Shown: positions 9,959 to 20,005 of the stretch, one piece after another
How the letters are laid out: every line of letters starts with the position of its first letter
How positions within the stretch are numbered: the first letter of the stretch is position 1
Assembly: GCA_964058805.1 (NCBI GenBank)
Contig: CAXKVV010001636.1
Coordinates: 1-28,300, forward strand
DNA length: 28,300 nucleotides
DNA from: Schoenoplectus triqueter
Taxonomy: Eukaryota; Streptophyta; Magnoliopsida; Poales; Cyperaceae
Reading direction: 5' to 3'
The notes under the pieces: model-generated
Seen by the model: only the letters and a program-made list of their open reading frames with translations
What the model was told of the DNA's origin: nothing
Databases searched by the model: none
Made by a program: the position numbers and the translations under genes

Positions 9959-11750
9959 ATAACACCGCAAAATTTAGTAGTGGATTTCAATAGATCAGAA
10001 GAACTGCGCGCTATATATGCAATTTTATAATTGAGTTCATTATTAAAATATCAGTTCCTGTAATAAATTTACATGTAACAGTATGTGATTACAAGGTGGC
10101 AATTTGGGGGGGGGGGGGGGGGGGTTCTAATTCCATTGTAAACGCCTGACCTGAATTTACATGTTCAAGCTGATTTTCACTGTCTAGTTTTATTCCTTTT
10201 TTTTCATTTTCCTTAAAGACCGTATAGGATAAGGAATCAGCCGCTCGAATTTTGGTGCACTTGAAGATATAATAAAATAATTAATATATGGAAGCATTCA
10301 TATATGCACCAAATCAACGGAGCAATTTGTAACTGCCACTACTAGTTTGTCTAATTTCTGTAACTAGGACAAACCAATTAAAGACGCCTCAGTACAGATT
10401 GGAGAGGTCCCACTAAAGTTCGTCGTAGCCTATGAATATATAGCACATGGCATATCGATCATGACATATCCCACTAACCCCCAGTAGTCTTGAAATTTAT
10501 TGTTAAATAATAGCGCGCAGAACCTTTGCAGATCTAATTACAAATTGAACAAAAGAAGGGATAAAACGAATAATTTGAACAACATAATCCAGTCAAATAT
10601 ACTCGAGCTCGAGAATTGCAAAAGTCGGTTTTTGCAGTCTGAATATATGTAACGGTCAGACAAATTGATAATGGTTATTTTCATAATCTTGCTAATAAAA
10701 TTTTAAATAAATTAAACAACTAAAGAAAGCCAAAAAAAAGAAGTTTATATATGTAGATATAATTTTGAACCCGTATATTACTTCTCATCCCACATGAAAA
10801 TTTTTATTATAATGACTTTAAAAATATTTGTATTTAGTTACTACTACCACAATGTTAATCAAATCACAGTAAATGCACGTAGACTGGCGAGAGTTACAAC
10901 GGTTAAGAAACTAATCTTAATGGAAGTATGCAAACAGCTAGCTAGTTTGAATATGCTTTAACTATATAGTTTAAAGATATTCATTTTTCTGCTTCCATAG
11001 TACTATATATTAAAATGCAATCGCTAGCTAATCTGAACGGTTACATACTAATTAATAAATGTATGTAATTGGGCAGAGATAATTTTGAATCACATTCCGC
11101 CAAAGCCAAACGTTCCCATCCTACCTTGGTGTTTGGTATCCACTGACATTGAAGATAATGGTGTGTTTTGCTAGGGGAGATGAATACCACCCATCGCTCT
11201 CTTTCTATTGCTCCAAACTAGGTGGTTTGATCTCAACTTGACCCATCATTACGTCCAACTTGACTGATCATTACGCCCAACACTTATCTTCTTGGCTCGA
11301 AGACAAAACACAATACTTCAACTTTTCTTTCTTTGATTTCTTTCGCTACCCGACAAGCAAAATATTTCCACTTGTGGCAATGAAAGGAATTGGATACCGT
11401 TGGCTGCTTACCAGCTGGAGCTGGCTGCCTAAAAAATATATAAACATGTTCATCAATTTCATTTCTTAATTACTTATCAATTAGTGTTAATATGTTGAAT
11501 AACTTCTTACGATTTACTCTCAGAATCAAAATTTTAAATTCCCCCTTGTTGTTCAAGGTATATTTTTTTATTTTCTTAAATAAAAAAAAGTCAAGTTTTA
11601 ACTTTAAATGTTCACGATTTTTAAATAGATTTTCATAATTATGATCTTATCAAAAAACTATAGCTGCCTTGTACAAAAGCAAGTTAATTTATTCTTTTCT
11701 TTTGTAGGAAAAGACGGAGGTCAAGTTGAACTTTTAAATTCTCATTATTT
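9959..11750. other. Intergenic, no gene seen
   Basis: The stretch contains a 19-G homopolymer (10106-10124) and a 22-bp tandem duplication (11234-11277, unit CAACTTGAC..CATTACG). The open frame at 11260-11469 on the plus strand has no recognisable features. Confidence 0.55.
10106..10124 (+). repeat. G19 homopolymer
   Basis: Nineteen consecutive G residues in an otherwise AT-rich intergenic region. It could form a G-quadruplex, or its length could be a sequencing or assembly artefact. Confidence 0.9.
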
Positions 11751-11836
11751 TTTATGTCAATGCCACCGTACCCCTCAAACTTTCAAGATTTGAAAAAATT
11801 CACTACAACAAAAATAATTTTAAACATCATCACTTT

Positions 11837-12190
11837 AACAATGGTTATAGATCAAATTCATTTTTAAAATGACTCAGTGATATTACTAAAATATTAATAA
11901 CTTTTTTAATAATGATTTATAATAAAAAAATTGCTAAAATAGAGTCAAAGAACGCCAAAAAGATACACACTCATTTAACAATGGTTCTTTTAAGGAACCA
12001 TTGTTAAATATAATATTAAGCAATGATTCCTTGAAGGAACCGTTGTTAAATGATGTGTCAATTTTTCTTTTCTTTTTACTATATTTCGTAATGGTTTCTT
12101 GAAGGAATCGATGTTAAATGGTTGCGCTGATTTTTCACATTTTTTCTCTATTTAGTAACGATTTTGATCAAATAACAGTTATTAAATGTT
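11837..12190. repeat. Left subterminal hairpin repeats of the non-autonomous CACTA element
   Basis: About five copies of the AACAATGGTT motif occur here, four of them as inverted pairs. The pair at 11972-12008 is perfect over 15 bp (ATTTAACAATGGTTC against its complement, with a 7-bp loop). Weaker pairs lie at 12018-12052, 12089-12120 and 12155-12190. Subterminal repeats of this kind are the binding sites of accessory TNPA-like proteins in En/Spm. Confidence 0.8.
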
Positions 12191-12854
12191 TATTTCATTT
12201 TTTGGCTCTGACAAACCTATCTCTACCAACGACATTCGTTCCCATGGATTGTCAGATTTTTCATCTCATCGTCTGTTCATCCCAATCTAACCATCAAAAA
12301 TCAAAAAATCAAAATAAAATCTTCCGAATTGCCAATCCATTGTCAACTATTTTCATATATAAAAAGGGAGATGAGAGACAGAGAGATAAAGAAGAAAGAA
12401 ATGAGAGACAGAGAACAAATAAAAATCGAAATATGACCATCTTAACTTCAAATGGTCATAAATTTTGATTGAGGTGTGCTACGCTACCACAAAAACCTTA
12501 AGATGAGATCTACAGGGATAACTGCTTACGTCATTACGGCCATTTTCAGGGCCAAAAAAATTACATCTTCAACCTCAAAATGCATTTGAAGTTTATTTAA
12601 AGTTTTTAGTTTTTTTTTTCTTGTTTTTTTCTTAGAAATTGTATAGATTTTCATATTATTGAGTAAGAAAAATATATTGTTCAGTAAATATATTTTTTTA
12701 TTGTATGAATAATTATATTTTTTATATTATTTATTGAATGAATAATATGATATACGTCATAATACTTATTCTTTGTCATATGTTCTTATATCATTTACTT
12801 TTCTTAATTGATTTATCATCTGTATAGAAAGTTAAGTTTGTAAAAAAATAGACC

Positions 12855-13085
12855 TTTAGCAACGGTTTTGTGTCATTACCGTTGTTAAAATTATATTTAT
12901 CAATGATTTTGGACTCAGAACCGTTGTTAAATACACTTTTAACAATGATTATGACACATAACCATAGCTAAAGGTTAATTTTTAAAAAATAATTTCGAAC
13001 GTATAATTGGAAAACGAGATTTGAGGGTTACTTAGACCTGTCGTAACATCCCTTTAATAATGGTTCAATAACCATTTTTAAATTT
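12855..13085. repeat. Right subterminal hairpin repeats of the non-autonomous CACTA element
   Basis: Four more inverted pairs of the same motif occur near 12857-12890, 12898-12930, 12938-12970 and 13057-13083, for example AGCAACGGTT paired with ACCGTTGTTA. Copies are less perfect than in the left array. Their presence at both ends supports the element boundaries. Confidence 0.75.
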
Positions 13086-13742
13086 ATTCAATAATCGTCA
13101 CCAAATAAATATTTTTCTTGTATTGATTATTCTTTCAATTTTGAAAAACATCTTTCCAAATTTCACATTTGTGATAATTAACCTCTTTAAAGTTGAATTT
13201 CTTTAACTCCGTTATTCTTTTTATGACATAATGATAAATTACATTTTATATTTATTTGAACATTCATTTTAGTAATCTCATTCGTTAAAAATTTGAAAAA
13301 AGAAACCAAATTAGTTACAACTTTTTTGTCCAATATTAAAGATTAAAAATAAAGTAAATTATATTAACATTTATTTATTTTGATATAATGTTTCATGAAA
13401 AGATATCATGTCAAATTTGACATAAGTGTTAATAATTTATATTAATTACTTCTTTAATATTTTTTGCATTTTCAAATTGTTTCCATAGTTAATGGGATAT
13501 AAAAATGAATGTTAAAATGTAAAGGTATTCTTGTCATTTTATCAGCAAAAGTTAACGGTGTTAAATGAATTTAATAGTGCGGGGGTTAATGGTCACAAAT
13601 TAATTAAAAATTCTGCTGGGTGTTTATCACAATTAAAAACTAAAAGGGGTGTTTATCAACTTCGAAAGTTTGGGGTGTAGTGTTATTATTCCTATTTTGT
13701 ATTGTTAGAATATAGAGTTGTTATTTGAGTAATTCCTAAAAT

Positions 13743-13800
13743 ATCTTTTGGTCCCGCCCTTATAATATAATTATATATTATCTTTTGGTCCCGCCCTTAT
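13743..13800. repeat. 21-bp direct repeat, two copies 37 bp apart
   Basis: ATCTTTTGGTCCCGCCCTTA is found at 13743 and again at 13780, in an otherwise AT-only stretch just outside the split MITE. The sequence between 13698 and 14015 holds no gene. Confidence 0.8.
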
Positions 13801-14015
13801 ATATTATATTGAATCTAATAATCAGAATGAAAACTGTTCCATCCCTCATTATTCTAACAATATTCCATTGTCCCAGGTGAATCTAGACATAAATCAACAA
13901 CAAAATACATAGCTAGCTAGATAAACTAGTTTAGTAGTTGCTTTATTTTTCTCATTTTATTTTTTATTTTTGAAAAATGTGTGCACACACCAATAAATGA
14001 AGAGTCTAAGACAAA

Positions 14016-14350
14016 GGGTATGTTTGGATGGCACGAGAATAGGGAAATAGCTGCTATTTTCATAATAGAAATAGTAATGATGTAACTAAATGGAAATTTA
14101 TTGTTCCGGAATAGTGAGAATAGTTATTTTTCTGCTATTCCGATGGAAGATAAAATAACTGTTGTTTTTCTCAATTTTTTGTTACTATTCCAAATAAATA
14201 ATTCAAACAATATTTCTATTATTCGAAATAGTATTATATTTTTACTATTCTCGCGCTAACCAATAAATCACTATTTTTTCAGTATCTTTATTTATTATCC
14301 TCAATTCTTCTATTTTTACGTTATTTTTTGTACGATTCAAACATCACTAC
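14016..14350. mobile_element. Small MITE with GGGTATGTTTGGATGG-type ends
   Basis: The left end GGGTATGTTTGGATGGCACG is mirrored by CGATTCAAACATCAC near 14333-14347. An inner inverted pair is GGCACGAGAATAG (14030) with CTATTCTCGCGC (14251). The interior is filled with variants of CTATTCC/GGAATAG. The ends resemble common plant hAT or PIF MITEs. The target duplication is not clear, so the superfamily is left open. Confidence 0.6.
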
Positions 14351-14731
14351 CGAGGACATGTGACATTGGAAGACGCAAAAGTTCTCAAGACTCTTTCGAC
14401 TTCTCGGAAACTTCTGGAAACAAAGTTAGAACAAAATGGGAAACGAGATAAGATCGATATATGTACCGTACAATAGAAAGCAAACCGAATAGACCCACCG
14501 CCATGAATGTGACACATTCGGCTGTTTTCCCTTTGAACAACCGTAGCGGACTTGAAATAAATTCATTCATGGGGCTAATAAATTCTAATTAACTATATCA
14601 ATTAAGAGACCATTTATACCTCAATTTTTTTTTATTTAAAAATTAACAATACTTTAAATATTTTTAGAATAATAGGGGTATGGCCCATTTGCCCCCCCCC
14701 CCCTTATTTTGGAAACAACTCCAGCCATATC
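14351..14731. other. Spacer left of the CACTA terminus
   Basis: No gene is supported. A 61-codon minus-strand open frame (14570-14385) has no recognised motif. A run of 12 C (14692-14703) lies 28 bp outside the CACTA terminus. Confidence 0.5.
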
Positions 14732-14745
14732 CACTACTAGAATTG
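14732..14745 (+). repeat. CACTA terminal inverted repeat, 3' end of the large element
   Basis: CACTACTAGAATTG begins at 14732, directly after CC-ATATC. The CACTAC(T/A)AGAA start is the signature of CACTA transposons. The proposed 3-bp target duplication would be ATC (14729-14731). Confidence 0.75.
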
Positions 14746-14749
14746 TTGA

Positions 14750-15052
14750 TATTTCTGTGGAATGTCCCTATATTTTCCCTGGGATATTTTGGGTTCGATG
14801 GAAATGCCAAAAGATAGGGTTTCCGTTGATTATTTGCCTCGCACGTTCACGGTAATAAGTATTAATGGAAATAAGTTTTTATTATTCGAGGCAAATATTA
14901 TCAACGCTTGGAAGGAAATCTCCAGATTTTGCGCTTTTACGGAAATACCTATCTCAGATCCGACGGAAATTGTATAAAGTATTATATATCTGTACTCTCA
15001 ACATTTCTGTGAAATGTTTATATCTTTTCCGTGGATTTTTGCACAGAAATGT
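14750..15052. repeat. Subterminal repeats and hairpin of the large CACTA element
   Basis: A block starting ATTTCTGTGGAATGTCCCTA (14751) recurs as ATTTCTGTGAAATGTTTATA (15003), followed in both by a TTTTCC(C/G)TGG(G)AT block: an imperfect direct repeat of about 40 bp. An inverted copy of the core (GCACAGAAATG) lies at 15042. Between them, GTTGATTATTTGCCTCG (14825-14841) pairs with CGAGGCAAATATTATCAAC (14887-14905) around a 45-bp loop. Such subterminal arrays are where TNPA-type proteins bind in En/Spm. Confidence 0.65.
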
Positions 15053-15352
15053 TATTTATCTTTTTCTGATATTTTCTCTCATTTGAATAGTTGATATTTG
15101 TTTTACCATTCCAATTATAATTCAAATTATATATGAAATTTTTCACAGTACATCCCACACCACATGATTGACAAAAGAAGTCTAACAATATTAATTAATT
15201 GTCCATGGATCATTTAAAATTACAAGATAAATTCAAAGGAGTTGAAGAAAACAGATGGTTAAATTTTAAAATTAAGGATTGTCATTTTCATTGCTAAGCA
15301 ATGACCTCCATATTGAAGCCCAGTAACATACCCCACCTCCCTATGGTGCCAC

Positions 15353-15574
15353 CTGAAATAAAAATGCAAATAATATTATTTATTCAAACCGTGACTTAAG
15401 GCAAGTATACATTATTGGGTGAAAAAAATTCATCAATTGATAATTGGTCAACACAATTGAATGGATGGTTAAATTGATCCAATTTATTGACAAAACCATA
15501 ATGTCAATTAGACAAATTAATACCATTTAACAGAAAGTTGAAATAATCAAGGAGTCTTTTTTTTAAGAAACTAC
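15353..15574 (-). other. Candidate 3' UTR intron of the TNP2-like gene
   Basis: Ten bases after the stop codon the minus strand has ACAG|GTAGTTTC, and 222 nt later TTTTTATTTCAG|GTGG, a strong plant-type acceptor. The intron would lie wholly in the 3' UTR. Confidence 0.4.
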
Positions 15575-15584
15575 CTGTATCATA

Positions 15585-18500
15585 TTATGTGTCGCGAGCA
15601 TATGGATCATCATCATCTTCTTCTTCTAAGTTTGACTCATTGATTAAGAGTCTATCAGTGTTGTCGCTTTCTATTTCTTCTATCTCAGTAGATGTTGTTG
15701 ACAATAGATTAATTGGATTGACAGATTGATTGTTGGGGTGAAGTGTTTGTTCCTCTTGAAAAACTTCTTCACCGTCTCCAAGAACTAACTTTCCTTTCTT
15801 CTGTGTTTTCATGGCCACCCACCAATTTTTTCTATCTCCCCTAGTCGACGCATATGGCAGATAATACACCTGTATTGTTTGCACTGCCAACACAAATGGA
15901 TCGTAGTAGCGAAGCCGAGAAGCATGCTTAACCTCAACAATGCCACGTTCTTCGTCATTCTTAACACCATTTATTATGTCAAACCAATCACATTTGAAAA
16001 GAAGCACCTTATTACCTCCTTCATAATTTAACTCAACCACTTCTTGGAGAACCCCGTAGTAGTCTTGTTGTGCCTCATTATCGCCCGATTGTCCTTTAAT
16101 ACAGACGCCACTATTTACTGTTGATCTATCTTGACCGTACGTCTTAGTGTGGAATTTGAAACCATTTATTTCATATCCACCATAGCAAATTGCTTGTTTA
16201 TCTGGCTTCAATGCAAGATTGCGAATGTCAGCATCAATCGTGCGATCATGATCAACCAATACCCTCTTTCGCAACCAATCAGCAAAATCACTGTCACGAA
16301 GTTTTTGTAAAGGATTACTAGATGTGACTTGTCCAGAGTCGATCTTAAATGTATCGAACTCCCTGCATATTACATCAACAATCATATAATGGAGTTATTT
16401 CCAACCAGCATAACAACAGTAGCAAGAGTTTGTCCTAATTGAGTAACCCTAATTTACAAAAGAGTAAGATATGGTCTAATGAAGAACTCACTCTAAATAC
16501 GGCTGAATCTCAGGGCAATTAAAAAGGACAAAGTTGTGTGCGGCAGTAAATTCTTTAGCATCAAGAGTTCTTCGGTTTCTCCGACCTATCGAGTGGCCAT
16601 GCGCCTCAAATATTGACAATTTTTTTCTTGAAGGTTTTGTTCCCTCTTTTTTACGGTTTCCCTTGCTTGGTTGCTCGGCAAAATAAGATGAGCAATACGT
16701 AGATATTTCTCGGATGAGAGTTGCCTCGACAATTGAAGCCTCGACTCGTGCTTTGTTCTTCACCTTTAGTTTTGTATATTTGTTCTTTCTGCAAGTAATA
16801 ACTTCACTTTAATTTTGATGATATGATGATGATATGATCCTATTAAGACCTAATAGAAAAGTATACCTTTCACATGCGTACATCCATCGGGGACCCACCG
16901 GCCCTCCTATCCTCGCCTCACGTGCAACATGTATGACTAAATGTTCCATAGAATCGAAGAAACTCGGTGGAAATTCCATTTCGAGCTTGCATATCGTTTT
17001 TATAATTTCTTTTTCAAGCTGATCCACACGGTTCGGGTCAAGCTCCTTTGCACATATTTCTCTAAAAAACTTTGAAATACTGCATAAAAGATCCCATATT
17101 GAATTGGGAACGAAATCTCGAAATGCAACCGGAAGAAGACGCTCTATGAATACGTGAAAATCATGGCTTTTAAGTCCACTTAGTGTGCAATTCGTCAGGT
17201 TGACACATCTCGACCAATTAGATGCATACCCATCCGGAAACCTAACAAGGTCCTTAAGCCACCTCATGACCTGACGCTTTTCGGAGAGAGCTAGGGCGTA
17301 CGGAGCCTTGGGCTTATGATTATCCTCTGTTAGGTGTAATGAGGGTCGATTGCAATAAAGTTTTAAGTCCGCTCTAGACTTGACATTATCCTTGGTTTTG
17401 TTAGGTACGTCAAGGAGCATGTAAATCAAATTTTCAGCAAAATTTTTCTCCAAATGCATCAAGTCAATATTATGACGCAGCAAATTCTTTGACCAATATG
17501 GTAAACTAAAAAATATGCTTTTTTTTTGCCAATGGTGGGTTTGTCCATATCCCTCAATTTGGTCTAATTTTGTTGTTTTTCCCCATTTGATCGGTTGTAG
17601 TTTGTTTAATTCCTCCAACACTTCCTCCCCCGTCAACATTGGAGGTCGCGGATCATTATCGACCTCACCCTTTAGGAAATTGTTCACATCTTGGCGAAGT
17701 TCATCACTTTGATCTAGAAAACACCTATGACAACCAAACCACGTTGGTTTCATTCCATTGAAGAGGCGAAAGGATTTTATTTTACTCATGCAGTAAGGAC
17801 ATGCCATCCTTCCATGTGTACCCCACCCGCTTAGCATCTCGTAGGCTGGAAAATCGCTTACTGTCCACATTAGCGATGCCTTCATGATGAAATGTTGCTT
17901 CCTTGACACATCGTATGTTTCAACTCCATCCACCCACAACATTTTCAGCTCATCAACCAAGGGTTCTAAAAGTACGTCGATATCTCGGCCGGGATGGGTC
18001 GGTCCAGGAAGAAGCAGGGCAAGAAAGATTGTATCTTCTTTCATTAGAAGACCAGGAGGAATATTATAAGGGAACAAAAATACCGGCCAACACGAATAAG
18101 ACGCTGCATTTGAGCTGTATGGCTGAAATCCGTCAGTAGACAGCCCTAGTCTAACATTACGTACCTACAGCAAATGCATTCCTATTATAATATACATCAG
18201 CGACAAATAATAAGAATCTAAACAATGTTATACAAACCTCTTCGGCGAAATCTTCATGTAACTTATCAAATTCCAGCCAAGCATCACTATCAGCAGGGTG
18301 CACCATCATGTCGGGATTTTCTCGAGGACCTTCATCATGCCACCTCATATGGTTTGCAGTCTCTTTCGTCATATACAATCGTTGCAATCTCTCTGTGATT
18401 GGTAAATAGCGAAGGACCTTTTTCGCCCTAGGCTTTGCACTGGTGTTGGATTGTTCATACCTTGATTCGTGGCAAACATCACACTCCGTCTTATATTTGT

Positions 18501-19203
18501 GTTCCTTGTGATACAACATGCAAAATTTCTCGCAGACATCTATTGTTTCGTATGCCATACCAAGTGCCTTCACCATTTTCTTTGATTGGTAAAAATTTTC
18601 CGGTAAATTTTCCTTTTCCGGAAGCATGCCTTTAATTAGAGCCATCATTCCATCAAAGCAACTCTGACTCATGTTGTGTTTGGATTTTAAATCTAGACAT
18701 TTTGTAACGGCAGATAAGACGTTGTATCTTTCACATTGAATTTTGGTTGAACCTGAATCAATTTCCCATAAAGGCTCCTCAGATTTTATCAGCATGTCGA
18801 AGAAATCCTTTGCCTTTCCCCTAGGTGCCTCTTCTTCGTATCGAGCATCCCAACAGAAATCAGGACCCGCAGCATTTACAAGCATCTCATCCATCCGATC
18901 GGTCTCCCGATTCGCTGCTGTTGGAGGATTGGAACACGGCTCTCCGTGATGTGTCCATTGATAATAATTATCACAGAAACCTTGTTGATACAGATGCAGC
19001 CTAACAGTTTCCTCCGGATGACTGTAAAAGTTATGACATTTTTTACAGGGACATGAAACATACTTCTTATTATCTCTCTCGGTATAAAGTGAGGGATTGG
19101 AACAAGCTAGCTTCACCATCCTCTGCACACCTTCAACAAAGGCCGGATCCACTTTCCCATTGGACAACTTACGGTTGTACATCCATTGACGATCCTCGGC
19201 CAT
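15585..19203 (-). CDS. TNP2-type CACTA transposase, intact across four exons
   Basis: Catalytic transposase that cuts and joins the element ends. Exons: 19203-18238, 18164-16867, 16788-16492 and 16362-15585. All three introns (73, 78 and 129 nt) have GT..AG borders and the joins keep frame, giving 1112 residues without a stop. Residues about 5-86 are the transposase-associated domain with a C-P-C-x-x-C cluster (51-56). The TNP2 domain spans about 190-510, followed by DUF4218 (about 650-755) and DUF4216 (about 954-1026), then an acidic tail. Candidate catalytic acids are D333 (S-T-D-G-F), D383 or D385 (G-R-D-I-D) and E561 (H-L-E-K-N); their roles are inferred from family conservation. The start ATG follows a candidate leader-intron acceptor (AACCAG|TA), and any upstream frame would hit TAA there. 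This is one of two co-oriented genes in the element. Confidence 0.93.
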
Positions 19204-19612
19204 TACTGGTTAAGTAATGAGGACAATTAGATTTGGACAATTACATTTGGACATTTGGACATTTGGAAATTAAATAGGGAATAAGTTCAACAAACCTTTC
19301 TAAACTTTCTCTTTTGCTCAGCAGAAAGCTTTAGTTCATTCAGACCTTCAAAATCTGCATCATCAGTTTTTATACAATGATCCAATAAAAGTATATAAGA
19401 AGCTATGTAGAGGGAGAGTTGATACTCTGGAGAATGAGAATTAGGAGAGGATCGGACAAGTGAGGAGAATCAGGAGAGGATCGGAGCAACAGATCGGAGA
19501 ATAGATGAAGTGGGAGAGATGGTAAGGAGAATGCGGCGGCTTAGTGAAGAGGCGAATGGGAGAAACCATGCAAATTTCTGAGAATGGTAGTCTTCGTTCA
19601 GTCGATATATAT
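19204..19612 (-). promoter_or_regulatory. Leader exon, leader intron and TATA candidate of the TNP2-like gene
   Basis: The minus strand has CCAATATATATCGAC at about 19612-19598, a TATA candidate. A leader follows, ending in TTTAGAAAG|GTTTG near 19297, then an intron with acceptor TTAACCAG at about 19206, two bases before the ATG. The leader shows an open frame of about 60 codons ending in charged residues, but it has no ATG and would read TAA across the splice. It is therefore probably untranslated. Confidence 0.4.
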
Positions 19613-20005
19613 TGGGGATAAATTTTACTATTTATTTCTTGAAACACTCACACCGATGAGAGATATATTCACAAAACTAGTTATGTTACCCACAGAAATA
19701 ATGGCTCATGCCTCTTAACTAACAGACACCTTTTGGTGCGTACCCAACTTGTACGCGCAGTTTTAAAATTCACAAATAAACCAAAGCAGCCCAGAGTAAT
19801 CTTCTCGGTTTGCTGCTATACCCAAAGAACCCAAACCAGTTTTTTGCAGTTAGAACATTGGAACAACTAGTACTTCCTAAATTAACTTAGAACAACCTAA
19901 CATGAAACATCAGTCCAGTACTTCGTACTAATTACTACATAAATAAATTCATCAATTAATTACAAGCTTAAAAATCCTCCAGTGGCTTTTTACATGAAAT
20001 TCAAC
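19613..20005. other. Spacer between the two CACTA genes
   Basis: About 390 bp separate the stop of the TNPA-like gene (20006) from the TNP2 leader. It should hold the 3' UTR of the first gene and the upstream promoter of the second. No other feature is seen. Confidence 0.5.

Larger units (their letters stand above)
11801..13125. mobile_element. Non-autonomous CACTA element with 3-bp target duplication
   Basis: The left end reads CACTACAACAAAAATA. The right end, reverse-complemented, reads CAATACAAGAAAAATA, matching in 14 of 16 positions. The element is flanked on both sides by ATT (11798-11800 and 13126-13128), the 3-bp duplication typical of CACTA transposons. Both subterminal regions carry arrays of a motif near AACAATGGTT paired with AACCATTGTT. 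No transposase is present. The right terminal pentamer is CAATA instead of CACTA, which would probably impair mobilisation. Its termini and subterminal repeats differ from those of the large CACTA element at 14732, so it belongs to another family. Confidence 0.85.
11755..13697. mobile_element. MITE (Mutator-like style ends) interrupted by a CACTA element
   Basis: The left end (about 11762-11790: CACCGTACCCCTCAAACTTTC) and the right end (about 13655-13690: GAAAGTTTGGGGTGTAGTG) are imperfect inverted repeats. Without the nested 1325-bp insertion plus one ATT copy, the element would be about 0.6 kb, AT-rich and non-coding. The right part contains T-T-A-A-C-G-G-T-G-T-T-A-A and GGGTGTTTATCA blocks of the kind seen in common plant MITEs. 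The exact ends and the target duplication are not resolved, and the superfamily is a guess. Confidence 0.55.

Noticed and set aside
11260..11469. A 69-codon plus-strand open frame
   Set aside because: It begins inside a 22-bp tandem duplication, has no recognisable domain and no supporting splice or promoter signal.
12118..12468. A 116-codon plus-strand open frame inside the non-autonomous CACTA element
   Set aside because: It starts within the hairpin array, has no recognised motif, and its end is low-complexity charged sequence from a purine-rich tract.
11801..13125. The small CACTA element as a deletion derivative of the large CACTA element
   Set aside because: Terminal sequences differ after CACTAC and the subterminal motifs are unrelated, so the two belong to different families.
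14385..14570. A 61-codon minus-strand open frame with a hydrophobic centre
   Set aside because: I considered organelle-derived DNA because of the composition but could not match it to any plastid or mitochondrial gene. It is too short to support.
19302..19490. Open frame of about 60 codons upstream of the TNP2 start as an extra coding exon
   Set aside because: It has no ATG, and splicing to the acceptor before 19203 would create an immediate TAA. It fits a 5' leader better.
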